Assembly: GCF_029873215.1 (NCBI RefSeq)
Contig: NZ_CP123620.1
Coordinates: forward strand, 744,001-808,000
Reading direction: 5' to 3'
DNA: 64,000 nucleotides
From: Nocardioides sp. BP30
Lineage (GTDB): Bacteria; Actinomycetota; Actinomycetes; Propionibacteriales; Nocardioidaceae
Shown: positions 8,245 to 17,475 of the stretch, one piece after another
How the letters are laid out: the number at the start of each line of letters is the position of its first letter
How positions within the stretch are numbered: position 1 is the first letter of the stretch
Translations under genes and position numbers: made by a program
Notes under the pieces: model-generated
Databases searched by the model: none
Seen by the model: only the letters and a program-made list of their open reading frames with translations
Told to the model about the DNA's origin: nothing

Positions 8245-9043
8245 GCCGGCGGTGGTGGCGGTGATGGGCAGCTGCATCACCCGCGACAACTTCAACAGCC
8301 GGTTCAACCCGGGCTACCGCGACCGGTTCACCTGCCCGCTGCACCAGAACCAGACGTCCCTCATCTCGCTGATGTCGACGCCGATCGAGGCGCCATGGCG
8401 GCCGACCAGGGAGATGAACGACTACGACCGGTGGAACGTCGCCACCGAGCTCGACAAGTCCTTCCTCGCCGAGGTCGTCGCACTCCAGCCGGACTACCTG
8501 ATCCTCGACTTCTTCGCCGACGCCTTCTTCGGGGTCGCCCAGCTCGACACCGGCGAGTACGTCACCGACAACCGCTGGAAGCTGCGGCGTACCGATCTCT
8601 ACCGGGACTGGGCCGACCGGGGGCGGCTGACGAGGGTCAAGCTGGTGCGGGACGCGGAGGTCTACCTCCCCCTGTGGGAGGCCGCCTTCGAGGCGTTCGT
8701 GCGCTTCGCCCGCGACCGGCTGCCGGCGACCACGCTGGTGCTGCATCGCGGCCGGTTCACCGACGGCCTGCTGCTGCCGGGTGCGTCCCGGCCGACCAGT
8801 CTGCGTGACCACCTCGGACCGAAGCGGCGCATCCCGGTCAAGCGCGCCAACCGGCGCTGGGCCGAACTCGACGACCACGCCGCCACCCGGGTGGACGCCG
8901 TCATCGACCTGACCGACCGGGACTACCCGAGCTTCCCCGACCACCCGTGGGGACCGTTCTACGTCCACTACGCGATGGAGTACTACCCGCGCTTCCTGGC
9001 CCAGCTGGCCACGATCGACGACCGGCTGCTGCGGCGGCGCTGA
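8237..9043 (+). CDS. DUF6270-type protein
   Basis: A 268-residue protein opening with VVAVMGSCITRDNFNS, a GSCxTRD block like the first SGNH-hydrolase motif and typical of DUF6270 proteins found in surface-polysaccharide loci. No signal peptide or membrane segment is visible, so it is probably cytoplasmic or peripheral. GTG 8237 is chosen because it overlaps the preceding stop and keeps the GSC motif near the N-terminus; GTG 8219 is an alternative. It ends with HYAMEYYPRFL, which could hold a catalytic His. It may act on acyl or other substituents of the polymer; that is inference. Confidence 0.7.
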   Translation: MAEPAVVAVMGSCITRDNFNSRFNPGYRDRFTCPLHQNQTSLISLMSTPIEAPWRPTREMNDYDRWNVATELDKSFLAEVVALQPDYLILDFFADAFFGVAQLDTGEYVTDNRWKLRRTDLYRDWADRGRLTRVKLVRDAEVYLPLWEAAFEAFVRFARDRLPATTLVLHRGRFTDGLLLPGASRPTSLRDHLGPKRRIPVKRANRRWAELDDHAATRVDAVIDLTDRDYPSFPDHPWGPFYVHYAMEYYPRFLAQLATIDDRLLRRR

Positions 9044-9070
9044 GGCAGGCGCCCCCGCGACCCCTGGGCG

Positions 9071-12000
9071 TCACAGCCAGCCGGCGAGGCGGGTCACGAC
9101 CCGCTCGGCACCCCTGCCGTCGGCCTCGGTGAGGTAGCGCTCCGTGACCCGCTCCGCCAGCGGGCCGCAGGACTCGGCCAGCGCAGGCAGGTCACCCAGC
9201 AGTGCCGCCACGTCCTGCGTCGAGTCGGCCGTCGGACCCGGCAGCGTGGCGTCGTAGTCGAGCAGCGGAGCCCGTACGGCGAAGTACGCGTCCCGGTCGC
9301 GGGTCAGCAGGACCGCCGGCTTGCCGGTCAGCGCCCAGTCGATCCGTGCGGGCCCGTAGTCGAACACCGCGGCGTCGGCCGCGAGCAGCAGGTGCTCCAG
9401 CCGCGGGTACAGGCTGACGTCGAGGACGGGCGTACGGCGCACCCGCTTCTCGGCCGCGCGCGCATCGAACCGGTGGGCGCGGACGAGCACCGCATAGCCC
9501 GGTCCGAGCCGCTCCGCGAGAGCGCCGAGGTCGAGGCCGTCGTACATCGGCGCCGCCTCGACCCGGCTCGAGCGCGCGTCGCGGTAGGTCGGTGCGTAGA
9601 GCACCGCCCGCGTCTGCGGCCCGAGGCCCAGCTCCGCCCGGACCCGGGCGCGCAGCTCCGCCGCCGGGCCCAGGAGGGCGTCGGTCTGCGGAGCGGCGAG
9701 CAGCACCTCACCGGCGTAACCGGTCTCGCGACGGTAGATCTCGACGGCCTCCTCGCCCGGCGCGACGAGCAGGTCCCAGGCCTGCACCTGGCGGGCGAGC
9801 AGCGCTGTCAGGCCGGCGGGAAGTCCCCGCTCGACCGCGTGCGCGGCACCGAGGGAGACCACCGGCCACCCGGGCGCGACGTGCACGAGCCGCTGGTGAG
9901 GGCGCTTGAGGAACCACTCCGGCAGCGCCGCGTCGGCGACCAGGACGGGCACCGACCGCAGCGCGTCGTACCAGGCCGCCGAGTCGATCACGAGCGGTAC
10001 GGCGCCGTCCGGGACGACCACGTCGTGGCCCTGGACCGCCCACAGCCGGGCGACGTCGGGCCGGGTCCGCGCGAGCTCGGCGTCGAGCGCGGCCAGGCCG
10101 CCGTCCGCACGGTGACCCTTGTCGGACCAGAACAGCACCGCCGCTGACGGCACCCCCGCAGCGATCCCCTCGGCCGCGCGGTACGCCGCCCGCAGCCGGG
10201 CGCGACCGTAGCGGGTCACCTCCTCGGGCTGCAGCGGACTCCGCGGCACGAGCTGGGCCTGGCCGGTCGGCCGCAGGCGCAGATGCAGCCGCAGGTCGGC
10301 GCCGAGGGCCACCAGCGGGAGGTCGGCGCTCAGCTCGGGCGCTGGTCGCGCCGCGATCGGCGGCCGGCCGTTGCGGGGAACCCACAGCCCGCCGGCGCGT
10401 TGCTCCAACGCGACCGACGGCGCACCGGGCCGGCTGACCCGGGTGGGGAAGCGGAGCACGCCACTGCCGGCCCCGGTGGGCTGGTAGGACGACGCCGGCG
10501 CCACGACCACGTCCCGCGTGCCGAGCTCGGCACCGGCGACCTCGTCGGGCTCGAGCCCGGAGAAGCGCACGCCGACGGCGATCTGTGCGGTCGGCGCGGT
10601 CGGCGCGGCGTCCTCGATGGTGAGCGAGGTGATCCACAACCGGGGCCCCTCCTCGGTCACCGGCGCCTCGCCCCGGTCGAGCGTCACCGCGAAGCCGTGA
10701 TCGCCGAGGGACGGTGTGACGATCCGGCCGGCGGCGCCGAGCGGGGCGAGCCGCGCCGCGCCGGAGTGCTCCACCACCTCGTGCACGGTGCCCTCGCGGA
10801 CCAGCCCGGCCTGGTCGACCTGCAGCCGCAGCACCGACGTCCCCGCGGGCAGCGACCCCAGCGGCACCCGGGCGACGAAGGCGCCGGCCGCGAAGCTGGC
10901 GTTGAGATCCTTGGCCCACAGGTCAGCGTTCTGGTCGCGGTGCAGCTCGACGGTCGACGGCACCTCGCCGAGCCACGCCTGGACCAGGGGTGGGTAGGTC
11001 AGGGAGTCGATCGCGCCGATCCCGGCGTACCCGCGGATCACCAGCTCGGCGCCCTCGACAGCGACGTCGTGCACCGCCGCCCGGAGCGGCGTCTCGTAGG
11101 CGCCGAGCTCCCTCATCGCCGGCGGCACGCGCGGCCACGGCTCCTCATCGCCCGGTTCGGCCAGGACGCGGCCGTCCACCACGCGGGTGGGCGGCACCCG
11201 ACCGTGCACCTGGGCGTACTCCTCGAAGGCGAGCACCCCCGCCCAGTCGGCCTCCTCGCCACCGATCAGCGAGGCGCGGACCTTGGCCGAGACGCTCGCG
11301 TGCGCCAGCGCGCGGGGCGTCGCCTCGGGCAGCACCTCGCGGTAGGCGGCCGTGAGGACGGTGCGGAACTCCTCGTCGGCCGCCAGGGCCGGCTGGACGA
11401 AGCCGTTGAGGTCCACCCCGATCATCCGGCCCACCCACGCGTCGTAGCCGACGGGTGAGGCGTCAGCTCGCATGAGCTCGCGCGCCTCATGCATCACCTC
11501 GACCTGGTCGAGCAGGTTGCGAAGCGTCGTCTTCTGCTGGGTCGTGGAGCTGGCGTCCTCGCGGATGCGCCACAGGTAGGTGACCCGTTCCAGGACGTCG
11601 AATTTCCCGCGAGCGAACGCCGCCAGGCACGGCACCTGGTCCTCGTACTTCACGTCGCTCCGGTACGCCGGCACCCGCTCGCGGTAGAACGCCGTGCGGA
11701 ACAGCCGGTTGCCCGGGATGATGTCCTGGAGCGCCACCGGGAAGTCGTCGAGCCGGACGCCGAGCCGGTCGCGGTCGTGCACGGCGGCGCCGCGGACCAC
11801 CTCCAGCAGCTGCCCGTGGGTGTAGCGCCGGGCGCCGCCGAGGACCCAGTCGGACCCGGTCCGGCGCAGCGTCTCGACCATCGCCTGGTAGGCGTCGGAG
11901 GGCACCTCGTCGTCGCTGTCGGCGAAGGCGAGGAACTCCCCGCGCACGTGCGGCATCGCGGTGTTGCGGGCAGCGCCCTGTCCGGCGTTGGCCTGCTGCA

Positions 12001-12250
12001 GGACGCGTACCCGGGGATCGGCGGCGGCGTACTCCTGCAGGATCCGGTACGAGTCGTCGCTCGACCCGTCGTCGACGCAGATCACCTCGAGCTCGCTGAG
12101 CGTCTGGCCGAGCAGCGAGTCCAGGCACGCCGGCAGGAACGCTGCGACGTTGTAGACGGGGACGACGACCGAGAGCACCGGCGCCGGGGGAGTCCGGCGC
12201 CCGCCGAGCCGAGCTTGGAGCGCGCCGAGTCGGGTCTTCAGGCTGGCCAC
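9071..12250 (-). CDS. Glycosyltransferase 2 / alditol-phosphate transferase fusion
   Basis: A 1059-residue protein. After a basic N-terminus, a GT-A glycosyltransferase 2 domain is complete: VLSVVVPVYNVAAFLPACL, VICVDDGSSDDS, GQGAARNTA and the metal motif FADSDDE. Residues 250-680 are long and beta-rich by composition, without a recognised signature. A TagF-like domain follows from about 700, with VLYAPTYRD and VFDYGPARIDWALTGKPAVLL near the end. In the last motif the usual DYSS is DYGP, so one conserved Ser position is changed. The start is GTG 12250, six bases after a TAGGAT -10. It is transcribed toward the DUF6270 gene and divergently from the next fusion at 12322. Likely a polymer-extending transferase. 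Confidence 0.82.
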   Translation of the reverse strand: MASLKTRLGALQARLGGRRTPPAPVLSVVVPVYNVAAFLPACLDSLLGQTLSELEVICVDDGSSDDSYRILQEYAAADPRVRVLQQANAGQGAARNTAMPHVRGEFLAFADSDDEVPSDAYQAMVETLRRTGSDWVLGGARRYTHGQLLEVVRGAAVHDRDRLGVRLDDFPVALQDIIPGNRLFRTAFYRERVPAYRSDVKYEDQVPCLAAFARGKFDVLERVTYLWRIREDASSTTQQKTTLRNLLDQVEVMHEARELMRADASPVGYDAWVGRMIGVDLNGFVQPALAADEEFRTVLTAAYREVLPEATPRALAHASVSAKVRASLIGGEEADWAGVLAFEEYAQVHGRVPPTRVVDGRVLAEPGDEEPWPRVPPAMRELGAYETPLRAAVHDVAVEGAELVIRGYAGIGAIDSLTYPPLVQAWLGEVPSTVELHRDQNADLWAKDLNASFAAGAFVARVPLGSLPAGTSVLRLQVDQAGLVREGTVHEVVEHSGAARLAPLGAAGRIVTPSLGDHGFAVTLDRGEAPVTEEGPRLWITSLTIEDAAPTAPTAQIAVGVRFSGLEPDEVAGAELGTRDVVVAPASSYQPTGAGSGVLRFPTRVSRPGAPSVALEQRAGGLWVPRNGRPPIAARPAPELSADLPLVALGADLRLHLRLRPTGQAQLVPRSPLQPEEVTRYGRARLRAAYRAAEGIAAGVPSAAVLFWSDKGHRADGGLAALDAELARTRPDVARLWAVQGHDVVVPDGAVPLVIDSAAWYDALRSVPVLVADAALPEWFLKRPHQRLVHVAPGWPVVSLGAAHAVERGLPAGLTALLARQVQAWDLLVAPGEEAVEIYRRETGYAGEVLLAAPQTDALLGPAAELRARVRAELGLGPQTRAVLYAPTYRDARSSRVEAAPMYDGLDLGALAERLGPGYAVLVRAHRFDARAAEKRVRRTPVLDVSLYPRLEHLLLAADAAVFDYGPARIDWALTGKPAVLLTRDRDAYFAVRAPLLDYDATLPGPTADSTQDVAALLGDLPALAESCGPLAERVTERYLTEADGRGAERVVTRLAGWL

Positions 12251-12256
12251 GAGGCG

Positions 12257-12262
12257 ATCCTA
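12257..12262 (-). promoter_or_regulatory. Leaderless-type -10 (TAGGAT)
   Basis: On the minus strand TAGGAT ends six bases before GTG 12250. With the plus-strand -10 at 12278 it forms a compact divergent promoter pair for two surface-polymer transferases. Confidence 0.5.
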
Positions 12263-12277
12263 GAGGTCTCCCGCAGG

Positions 12278-12283
12278 TAGCAT
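12278..12283 (+). promoter_or_regulatory. -10 element (TAGCAT) with short leader
   Basis: TAGCAT predicts a transcript start near 12290 and a leader of about 30 bases. A Shine-Dalgarno (AAGGAG, about 12307) sits nine bases before GTG 12322 but only about three before the in-frame TTG 12316, which decides the start in favour of GTG 12322. Confidence 0.45.
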
Positions 12284-12321
12284 CGGCCACGTTCTCGGTC
12301 CCGACGAAGGAGTCTTTGCAC

Positions 12322-15300
12322 GTGCGTTCGCGGCAGCGAGTGATCCAAGCCCTGCGCAACGCCGGAAAGGCCTCCCCGCGCAGCATCAAGGGGCCGATCG
12401 GCCGCGCCTCACGACGGTTCCGGGGTGGCTTCCGCGGCCCCCTGGTCACCGTCGTGCTCGCGATCAGCGACGAGGACACCACCAAGATCGGGCCGATGCT
12501 GTGGGATCTGCGCAACCAGTCCCACCGCAACCTCGAGGTCCGGCTGATGCCGTGGGGCCGGCACGACGCGGTGCGGGCCGTGGCCGCCGAGCACGCCGAT
12601 GCCGACTGGCGCATCATCCTCTCGCGTGCCGTCTCCTCCGACGCCGCGAGCGCCCGCAACCGCGGTGCAGCGGCCGCCAAGGGCGAGTACCTGATCTTCC
12701 CGCGAGGAGGCGACAACGTCCCGCCGCACGGGCTGGCGCGGCTGGTCCGGTGCCTGGAGGCGAGCGGATCGGGGCTCGCCGTGGGACGGATGCGTACGCC
12801 GCAGACCCCGCTGCCGGTGGTCGACGCGCCCTTCGGTGCGGCCCACCAGGTGCACCGCACCGCCGTGACGCTAGCCGACGCGCCGGTGGCGGCGACCGAC
12901 CTCGGCCTCGGCAACCGGATGTGGCGCCGCGGCTTCTGGGCGGCCAGCGGGATCCGGTTCGCCCCGCGGCGGCCGTCGGGCACCGACGTCGCACTCGCGT
13001 CGTACGCCGCCGGTCCGTTCGACCTGATGGCCGAGGACGTCTACATCCCGACGGACCGCCGTGACGGCGTCGCGGTCGGCAGTGCGCTGGACATCCTCGG
13101 CACCCTCGACGCCTGGCTCGCCGAGCACCGCGCCACCCAGGAGCAGCTGGAGCGCCTCGGACAGCCGGAGGTCACCGACGCCTGGCTGTGGGGTGTGCTC
13201 GACACCGCCATCATCCCGTTCGTCGACGACGCCGAGCGGGCCACCGACGAGCAGTGGTCGAAGCTGCGCGACCAGGTGGGCCGGCTGCTGGAGATCGCCG
13301 GCGACCCGATGTGGCAGACGCTGCAAGCCGAGTCGAAGGTCAAGCTCTGGCTGGTCCGGCACGACAGGCGCGCCGAGCTGGAGCAGATGGTGGTGGACAG
13401 GCTCTTCCAGCGTGGTGAGCGGCGGACCGCCGTGGTCGACGGGATCGTCGTCGCCGAGCTGCCCTACCGCGGCGACCCCGAGGTCGGCGTCCCCGACGAC
13501 TGCTACCTCATGCCGGACACCGAGACCCCGTTGGTCGTCGAGGTCCGGGCCGCGCGCTGGTCGGACCCGACCACCATCGAGATCGACCTGCTGGCCTACC
13601 CCGACTTCGTCGGTCTGCCCGAGCCGCCGCAGGTGAGCGTCGCGCTGACCAGCCCGCGGGGCCGGATCGACCTTCCGGTGCGGCAGTATCGGGACCGCTC
13701 GGTGGACAGTCGGCTGGAGGGGCGCCGCTACCAGGACGTCTCGCTCGGCACGTTCACCGTCAGCATCGACGCCGCCGAGCTCGCCGGTCGCGGAGCCGAT
13801 CCCCAGGGCCTGTCGTGGACGTTGGAGGTCTCGCTGGCGACCCAGGGCCTGACCCGCGTCGGCCCGGTCACCCGCATCGACGACCGCGACATCGCCGACC
13901 TGGTCGGCACCCCGCACCTGCCGCTGCGTCAGGTCGCCGGTGCGCACGGCACCGCCCGGGTCGGGGTCGTCGGCCGGGACGCGAGCCTGTTCGCCGTCGT
14001 GGCCCGGCCCGAGTACGCCGTCCGGCTGGTCGCCGCCCAGGTCTCCGGTCGACGGGTCACCGGCCGGCTCGACGGCCGGGCGGTCAGGAGCGTCAGGGTC
14101 GAGATGGGCGGCATCTCGGGGCACGCGGACGTCGCGTCGGACGGCAGTTTCGCCCTCGACGTACCCGCGCCGTGGGAGGGCAAGGAGCACCTGCGCTGGA
14201 GGCTGGTCGCCGAGACCGCGGCGGGCCAGGTCGGCATCGCCTGGACGACGGAGGAGGAGTGGACGGCGGTCGGGCAGGGTGCCGTGGCCCTGGGCCGCAG
14301 CCACGACGGTGGCGTCAACGTGGTCGAGGCCGCCCGCACGGTCGTGCTCGACGAGCTCGAGCTGGTCGACGGTGCCATCGCCGTCCGGGGCCGCTGGCTC
14401 GGCGCGCGGCCGACCGCCGGCGCTATCACGCTGTCGGGGGACCGGGTCAGTCCCTCAGCCGTCCTCGAGTCGGGTCAGGGCCAGGCCGTCAGCGCCCGGA
14501 TCAGCACGCTGTGGGACGAGTGGCGGCTGGGTGAGCGGGCGATCCCGCAGGGCTACTACGCGTTCGAGGCCACGGTCGACGGGGGCGTGGGCCACGTCGT
14601 CTACGGCGAGCGCCTCGTCGCCGTCTTCGACCAGCAGGGCGTGGCCGGCGGCTTCCGGCACCTCACCAGCGTGCGCTCCGGTGAGCCCGGGATCTGGCTG
14701 ATCCGGCCGCTCGGCGACGACGAGCGCGGTCCGTTCAACCAGGGCCGGCTGCAGGACTGGGTCGCGGCCGAGGACGCCGAGGGCGGCCCCGGTCCGATCG
14801 ACGAGCACGCCGTCTACTTCCAGTCGTACGCCGGGGCCTCGGCCACCGACTCGCAGCTCGCCCTGCACGAGGAGCTGCGTCGTACCCGGCCCGAGCTCAC
14901 GATCTACTGGGGCGTTTTCGACTCCTCGTCCTGGGTGCCCGAGGGCGGCATCCCGGTGGTGCTGTTCTCGCGGGACTACTACCGCGCGATGGCCACCTCG
15001 AAGTACCTGTGCATGAACGTGGACCCCGACCGCTGGTTCGAGGCGCGGCCGGGGCAGCGGATGCTGCAGACCTTCCACGGCTACCCCGCCAAGTCGATGG
15101 GCGTGCGGATGTGGCGGGCGAAGGGCTTCACCGAGCGCCGCATCCAGCTCGAGCTCGGCCGGACCTCGCGGGACTGGACGCTCATCCTCACCCCGGCGCC
15201 GGAGATGGACGTCTACTACCGCACCGAGTACCGCTACGACGGCCCGATCCACTCCGAGGGCTACCCCCGCGACGACGCGATCATCGACGCCGGTGCGCAG

Positions 15301-15885
15301 GCACGCCGCGAGGCGACCCGCGAGCGGCTCGGCATCCGGCCCGGCCAGAAGGTGATCCTGTACGCGCCCACCTGGCGCGACGACCAGGCCACCAACTGGC
15401 GCGAGGCCGAGGCCGTGCACCACCTCGACGTCGCCGAGGCGTCGCGCCGGCTCGGCGACGACTATGTCGTCCTCATGCGCGGACACCGCTTCCACGCGGC
15501 AGTGCTCAAGCGCAGCGAGGGCGCACGGCTGATCGACGTGACGACCTATCCGGAGATCAACGACCTCATCGTCGCCTCGGACGCCGCCGTGCTCGACTAC
15601 AGCTCGCTGCGGTTCGACTTCGCCCTGACCGGGCGGCCGATGGTCTTCCTGGTCCCCGACCTGGCCGACTACACCGGTGGCATCCGCGGCTTCCTCTTCG
15701 ACTACCGCGACACCGCCCCGGGTCCCCTCCTCGACACCGCCGACCAGGTCATCCACGCCCTCGGCGACCTCGACGGGCTGGCGCGGGAGTGGGCGCCCCG
15801 GATCGCCGCGTTCAACGCGAAGTACAACTACAAGGCCGACGGGCGTGCGGCGGCGCGGGTGGTGGAGGCGTTCTTCACCGACTGA
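12322..15885 (+). CDS. Large CDP-alditol phosphotransferase with degenerate GT2 domain
   Basis: An 1187-residue protein. The N-terminal 230 residues align in pattern with a GT-A glycosyltransferase (VTVVLAISDED, SARNRGAAAAKGEYLIF), but the metal-binding DxD position reads FPRGGDNV, so this half is probably inactive. A long unassigned middle follows. From about residue 830 a strong TagF-type domain is present: FHGYPAKSMG, VILYAPTWRDD, VLMRGHRFH and LDYSSLRFDFALTGRPMVFL. The family transfers glycerol-phosphate or ribitol-phosphate from CDP-alditols onto a lipid-linked acceptor at the membrane. Given the CDP-ribitol synthase gene downstream on the other strand, this may be a poly(ribitol phosphate) polymerase (inference). 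Confidence 0.84.
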   Translation: MRSRQRVIQALRNAGKASPRSIKGPIGRASRRFRGGFRGPLVTVVLAISDEDTTKIGPMLWDLRNQSHRNLEVRLMPWGRHDAVRAVAAEHADADWRIILSRAVSSDAASARNRGAAAAKGEYLIFPRGGDNVPPHGLARLVRCLEASGSGLAVGRMRTPQTPLPVVDAPFGAAHQVHRTAVTLADAPVAATDLGLGNRMWRRGFWAASGIRFAPRRPSGTDVALASYAAGPFDLMAEDVYIPTDRRDGVAVGSALDILGTLDAWLAEHRATQEQLERLGQPEVTDAWLWGVLDTAIIPFVDDAERATDEQWSKLRDQVGRLLEIAGDPMWQTLQAESKVKLWLVRHDRRAELEQMVVDRLFQRGERRTAVVDGIVVAELPYRGDPEVGVPDDCYLMPDTETPLVVEVRAARWSDPTTIEIDLLAYPDFVGLPEPPQVSVALTSPRGRIDLPVRQYRDRSVDSRLEGRRYQDVSLGTFTVSIDAAELAGRGADPQGLSWTLEVSLATQGLTRVGPVTRIDDRDIADLVGTPHLPLRQVAGAHGTARVGVVGRDASLFAVVARPEYAVRLVAAQVSGRRVTGRLDGRAVRSVRVEMGGISGHADVASDGSFALDVPAPWEGKEHLRWRLVAETAAGQVGIAWTTEEEWTAVGQGAVALGRSHDGGVNVVEAARTVVLDELELVDGAIAVRGRWLGARPTAGAITLSGDRVSPSAVLESGQGQAVSARISTLWDEWRLGERAIPQGYYAFEATVDGGVGHVVYGERLVAVFDQQGVAGGFRHLTSVRSGEPGIWLIRPLGDDERGPFNQGRLQDWVAAEDAEGGPGPIDEHAVYFQSYAGASATDSQLALHEELRRTRPELTIYWGVFDSSSWVPEGGIPVVLFSRDYYRAMATSKYLCMNVDPDRWFEARPGQRMLQTFHGYPAKSMGVRMWRAKGFTERRIQLELGRTSRDWTLILTPAPEMDVYYRTEYRYDGPIHSEGYPRDDAIIDAGAQARREATRERLGIRPGQKVILYAPTWRDDQATNWREAEAVHHLDVAEASRRLGDDYVVLMRGHRFHAAVLKRSEGARLIDVTTYPEINDLIVASDAAVLDYSSLRFDFALTGRPMVFLVPDLADYTGGIRGFLFDYRDTAPGPLLDTADQVIHALGDLDGLAREWAPRIAAFNAKYNYKADGRAAARVVEAFFTD

Positions 15886-15895
15886 CGTCGAGGCG

Positions 15896-15912
15896 TGACC
15901 CCCGCGGGGTCG
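15896..15912. terminator. Hairpin between convergent genes
   Basis: TGACCCC, CGC loop, GGGGTCG, directly after the stop at 15885 and before the convergent stop at 15944. It could end transcription from both sides. Its core resembles the 28-bp palindrome family at 52.6-61.4 kb, but its outer arms do not match. Confidence 0.45.
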
Positions 15913-15943
15913 AGCCGTGAGTCAGCCGGAGCGGAGCCCGGAG

Positions 15944-17374
15944 CTACTCGAGGCCGCTGGCCAGTGCCGCCGCGATCGGGTCCAGCCTGCGCAGGTCCAC
16001 GACGTGGCCGGTGCCCCTGCCGATCAGGGTGTCCAGCGAGGCGAGCGCGACCGCCTCGGAGGCCAGCAGGGAGTCGGCGGGCTCGTCCCCGAAGGCCTTC
16101 GTCCGCATCGGCGTGCCGGTGCGCTCCGGGTTGACCACGTTGATCCGGATGCCGTCGTCGGCCCACTCGTCGGCCAGGGCCTGGGTCAGGTTGACCGTGC
16201 CGGCCTTCGCCGAGGAGTAGAGGCTGTAGCCCTTGCGGCCGCGGGTGTAGGAGGAGGAGGTGAACAACAGCAGCGAACCCTGGGTGGCCTTGAGGTGCGG
16301 GTGGAACTCCTGGGCGATCAGGATCGGCGCGATGTAGTTGATCTCGGTGGCCGACCAGATCGTCTCCTCGGTGGTGTCCACCAGATCCGAGATCGGCAGG
16401 ACGCCGGCGGTGTTGACCACGAAGTCGATCCGGCCGAAGCGCTCGAGGGCGTCGGCCGCTGCAGCGGCGATGTCGGCCCGCCGGGCGACGTCGGTGCCCG
16501 TGCCGGAGCGGGAGTACGACGCGACGTTCGCGCCGTACCGCTCGGCGAGCCGGGCGATGTCGGCGCCGATCCCGTAAGAGCCGCCGAACACCACGAGCGT
16601 CTTTCCGGTCAGGGCCGCGCGGTAGTCGTCCTCGGTGTTGTCGGGCAGCGGCTGGTGGGCGTTGAGCTGGAAGAGCTTGTCGGCGAGGTAGACGTCGATC
16701 GGCTCGGTGACCTTCATGTTCTGCTCGTCACCCGCGACCACCCAGATCTTGGCGCCGGGCAGGTAGCGCAACACGACCGAGCAGTCGTCGGTGGCCTTGA
16801 AGTCGGGGTCCTTGTTCGCCTCGACGTAGGCCGCCTTGAGCGTCGAGGCCAGGAAGGCCTGCGGCGTCTGCCCGCGACGGAGCCGGGAGCGGTCGGGGAT
16901 GTTGGAGATGGTGTTGTCGTCGGCGAGCTCGATGATCGTGTCGGCGCTCGGGATGGCGACGTCGACGGCCTGGTAGGTCTCCAGCGCCTGGAAGCAGTCG
17001 GTGATGATCCGCTGGGAGAGCAGCGGCCGCACCGCGTCGTGCAGCAGGACGTTGCAGTCCTCGGCCCCCTCGGAGATCGGGCCGAGTGCGGCCAGCGCGG
17101 CCTGGGTGGTGTCGTTGCGCGTGCCCGCCCCCTCGAGGATCTTCGTCACCTTGGGATAGCGGCCGCCGCGCGTCATGGCGTGCACGGCGTCGAGGTGGCC
17201 GGGCGCCATCATGATGATGATCTCGTCGACTTCGGGGTGCGCGTCCAGGATGCCGAGGGTGTGCTCCATGATCGGCATGCCGGCGACCTTGATCAGCTGC
17301 TTGGGCAGGTCGAGACCGACCCGGGTGCCGACACCCCCGGCCAGCAGCACGGCCACGTTCCGCAGCTTCGACAT
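15944..17374 (-). CDS. Bifunctional ribitol-5-phosphate cytidylyltransferase / SDR reductase
   Basis: A 476-residue fusion. The N-terminal half is an IspD/TarI-type cytidylyltransferase: VAVLLAGGVGTRVGLDLPKQ is the CTP-binding loop, followed by LLHDAVRPL and a RRGQTPQAF segment. The C-terminal half (from about residue 238) is a short-chain dehydrogenase with VVFGGSYGIGADIA as nucleotide loop, NTAGVL, the Ser of FTSSSY and catalytic YSSAK. By analogy with Haemophilus Bcs1 and TarI/TarJ, it would reduce ribulose-5-phosphate and activate the product to CDP-ribitol, the substrate for the phosphotransferases nearby. ATG 17374 follows AAGGAG by four bases. The alternative alditol cannot be read from sequence. 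Confidence 0.85.
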   Translation of the reverse strand: MSKLRNVAVLLAGGVGTRVGLDLPKQLIKVAGMPIMEHTLGILDAHPEVDEIIIMMAPGHLDAVHAMTRGGRYPKVTKILEGAGTRNDTTQAALAALGPISEGAEDCNVLLHDAVRPLLSQRIITDCFQALETYQAVDVAIPSADTIIELADDNTISNIPDRSRLRRGQTPQAFLASTLKAAYVEANKDPDFKATDDCSVVLRYLPGAKIWVVAGDEQNMKVTEPIDVYLADKLFQLNAHQPLPDNTEDDYRAALTGKTLVVFGGSYGIGADIARLAERYGANVASYSRSGTGTDVARRADIAAAAADALERFGRIDFVVNTAGVLPISDLVDTTEETIWSATEINYIAPILIAQEFHPHLKATQGSLLLFTSSSYTRGRKGYSLYSSAKAGTVNLTQALADEWADDGIRINVVNPERTGTPMRTKAFGDEPADSLLASEAVALASLDTLIGRGTGHVVDLRRLDPIAAALASGLE

Positions 17375-17461
17375 CTCGCTCCTTCTGCTCGCGACCCCTC
17401 GCCGGGACCGCGGGCCAGTTTTCCACATGGCCTCTCGCGGGCGGTTCACAGGAATCGTGGC

Positions 17462-17467
17462 TAGGGT
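17462..17467 (+). promoter_or_regulatory. Leaderless-type -10 (TAGGGT)
   Basis: TAGGGT ends eight bases before ATG 17476 with no Shine-Dalgarno; it serves the fourth sulfotransferase-like gene, divergent from the CDP-ribitol synthase gene. Confidence 0.5.
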
Positions 17468-17475
17468 CAGCCCCG

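Noticed and set aside
9056..9075. GACCCCTGGGCGTCA near the end of the DUF6270 gene as a repeat copy
   Set aside because: Two core mismatches and no outer arms; chance similarity in GC-rich DNA cannot be excluded.
12316..12321. TTG 12316 as start of the large transferase
   Set aside because: The AAGGAG site is only about three bases away; GTG 12322 has proper spacing.
15896..15912. Counting the hairpin as a member of the 28-bp palindrome family
   Set aside because: The core is similar but the CGG...CCG outer arms are missing and the loop is one base longer; probably an ordinary terminator.
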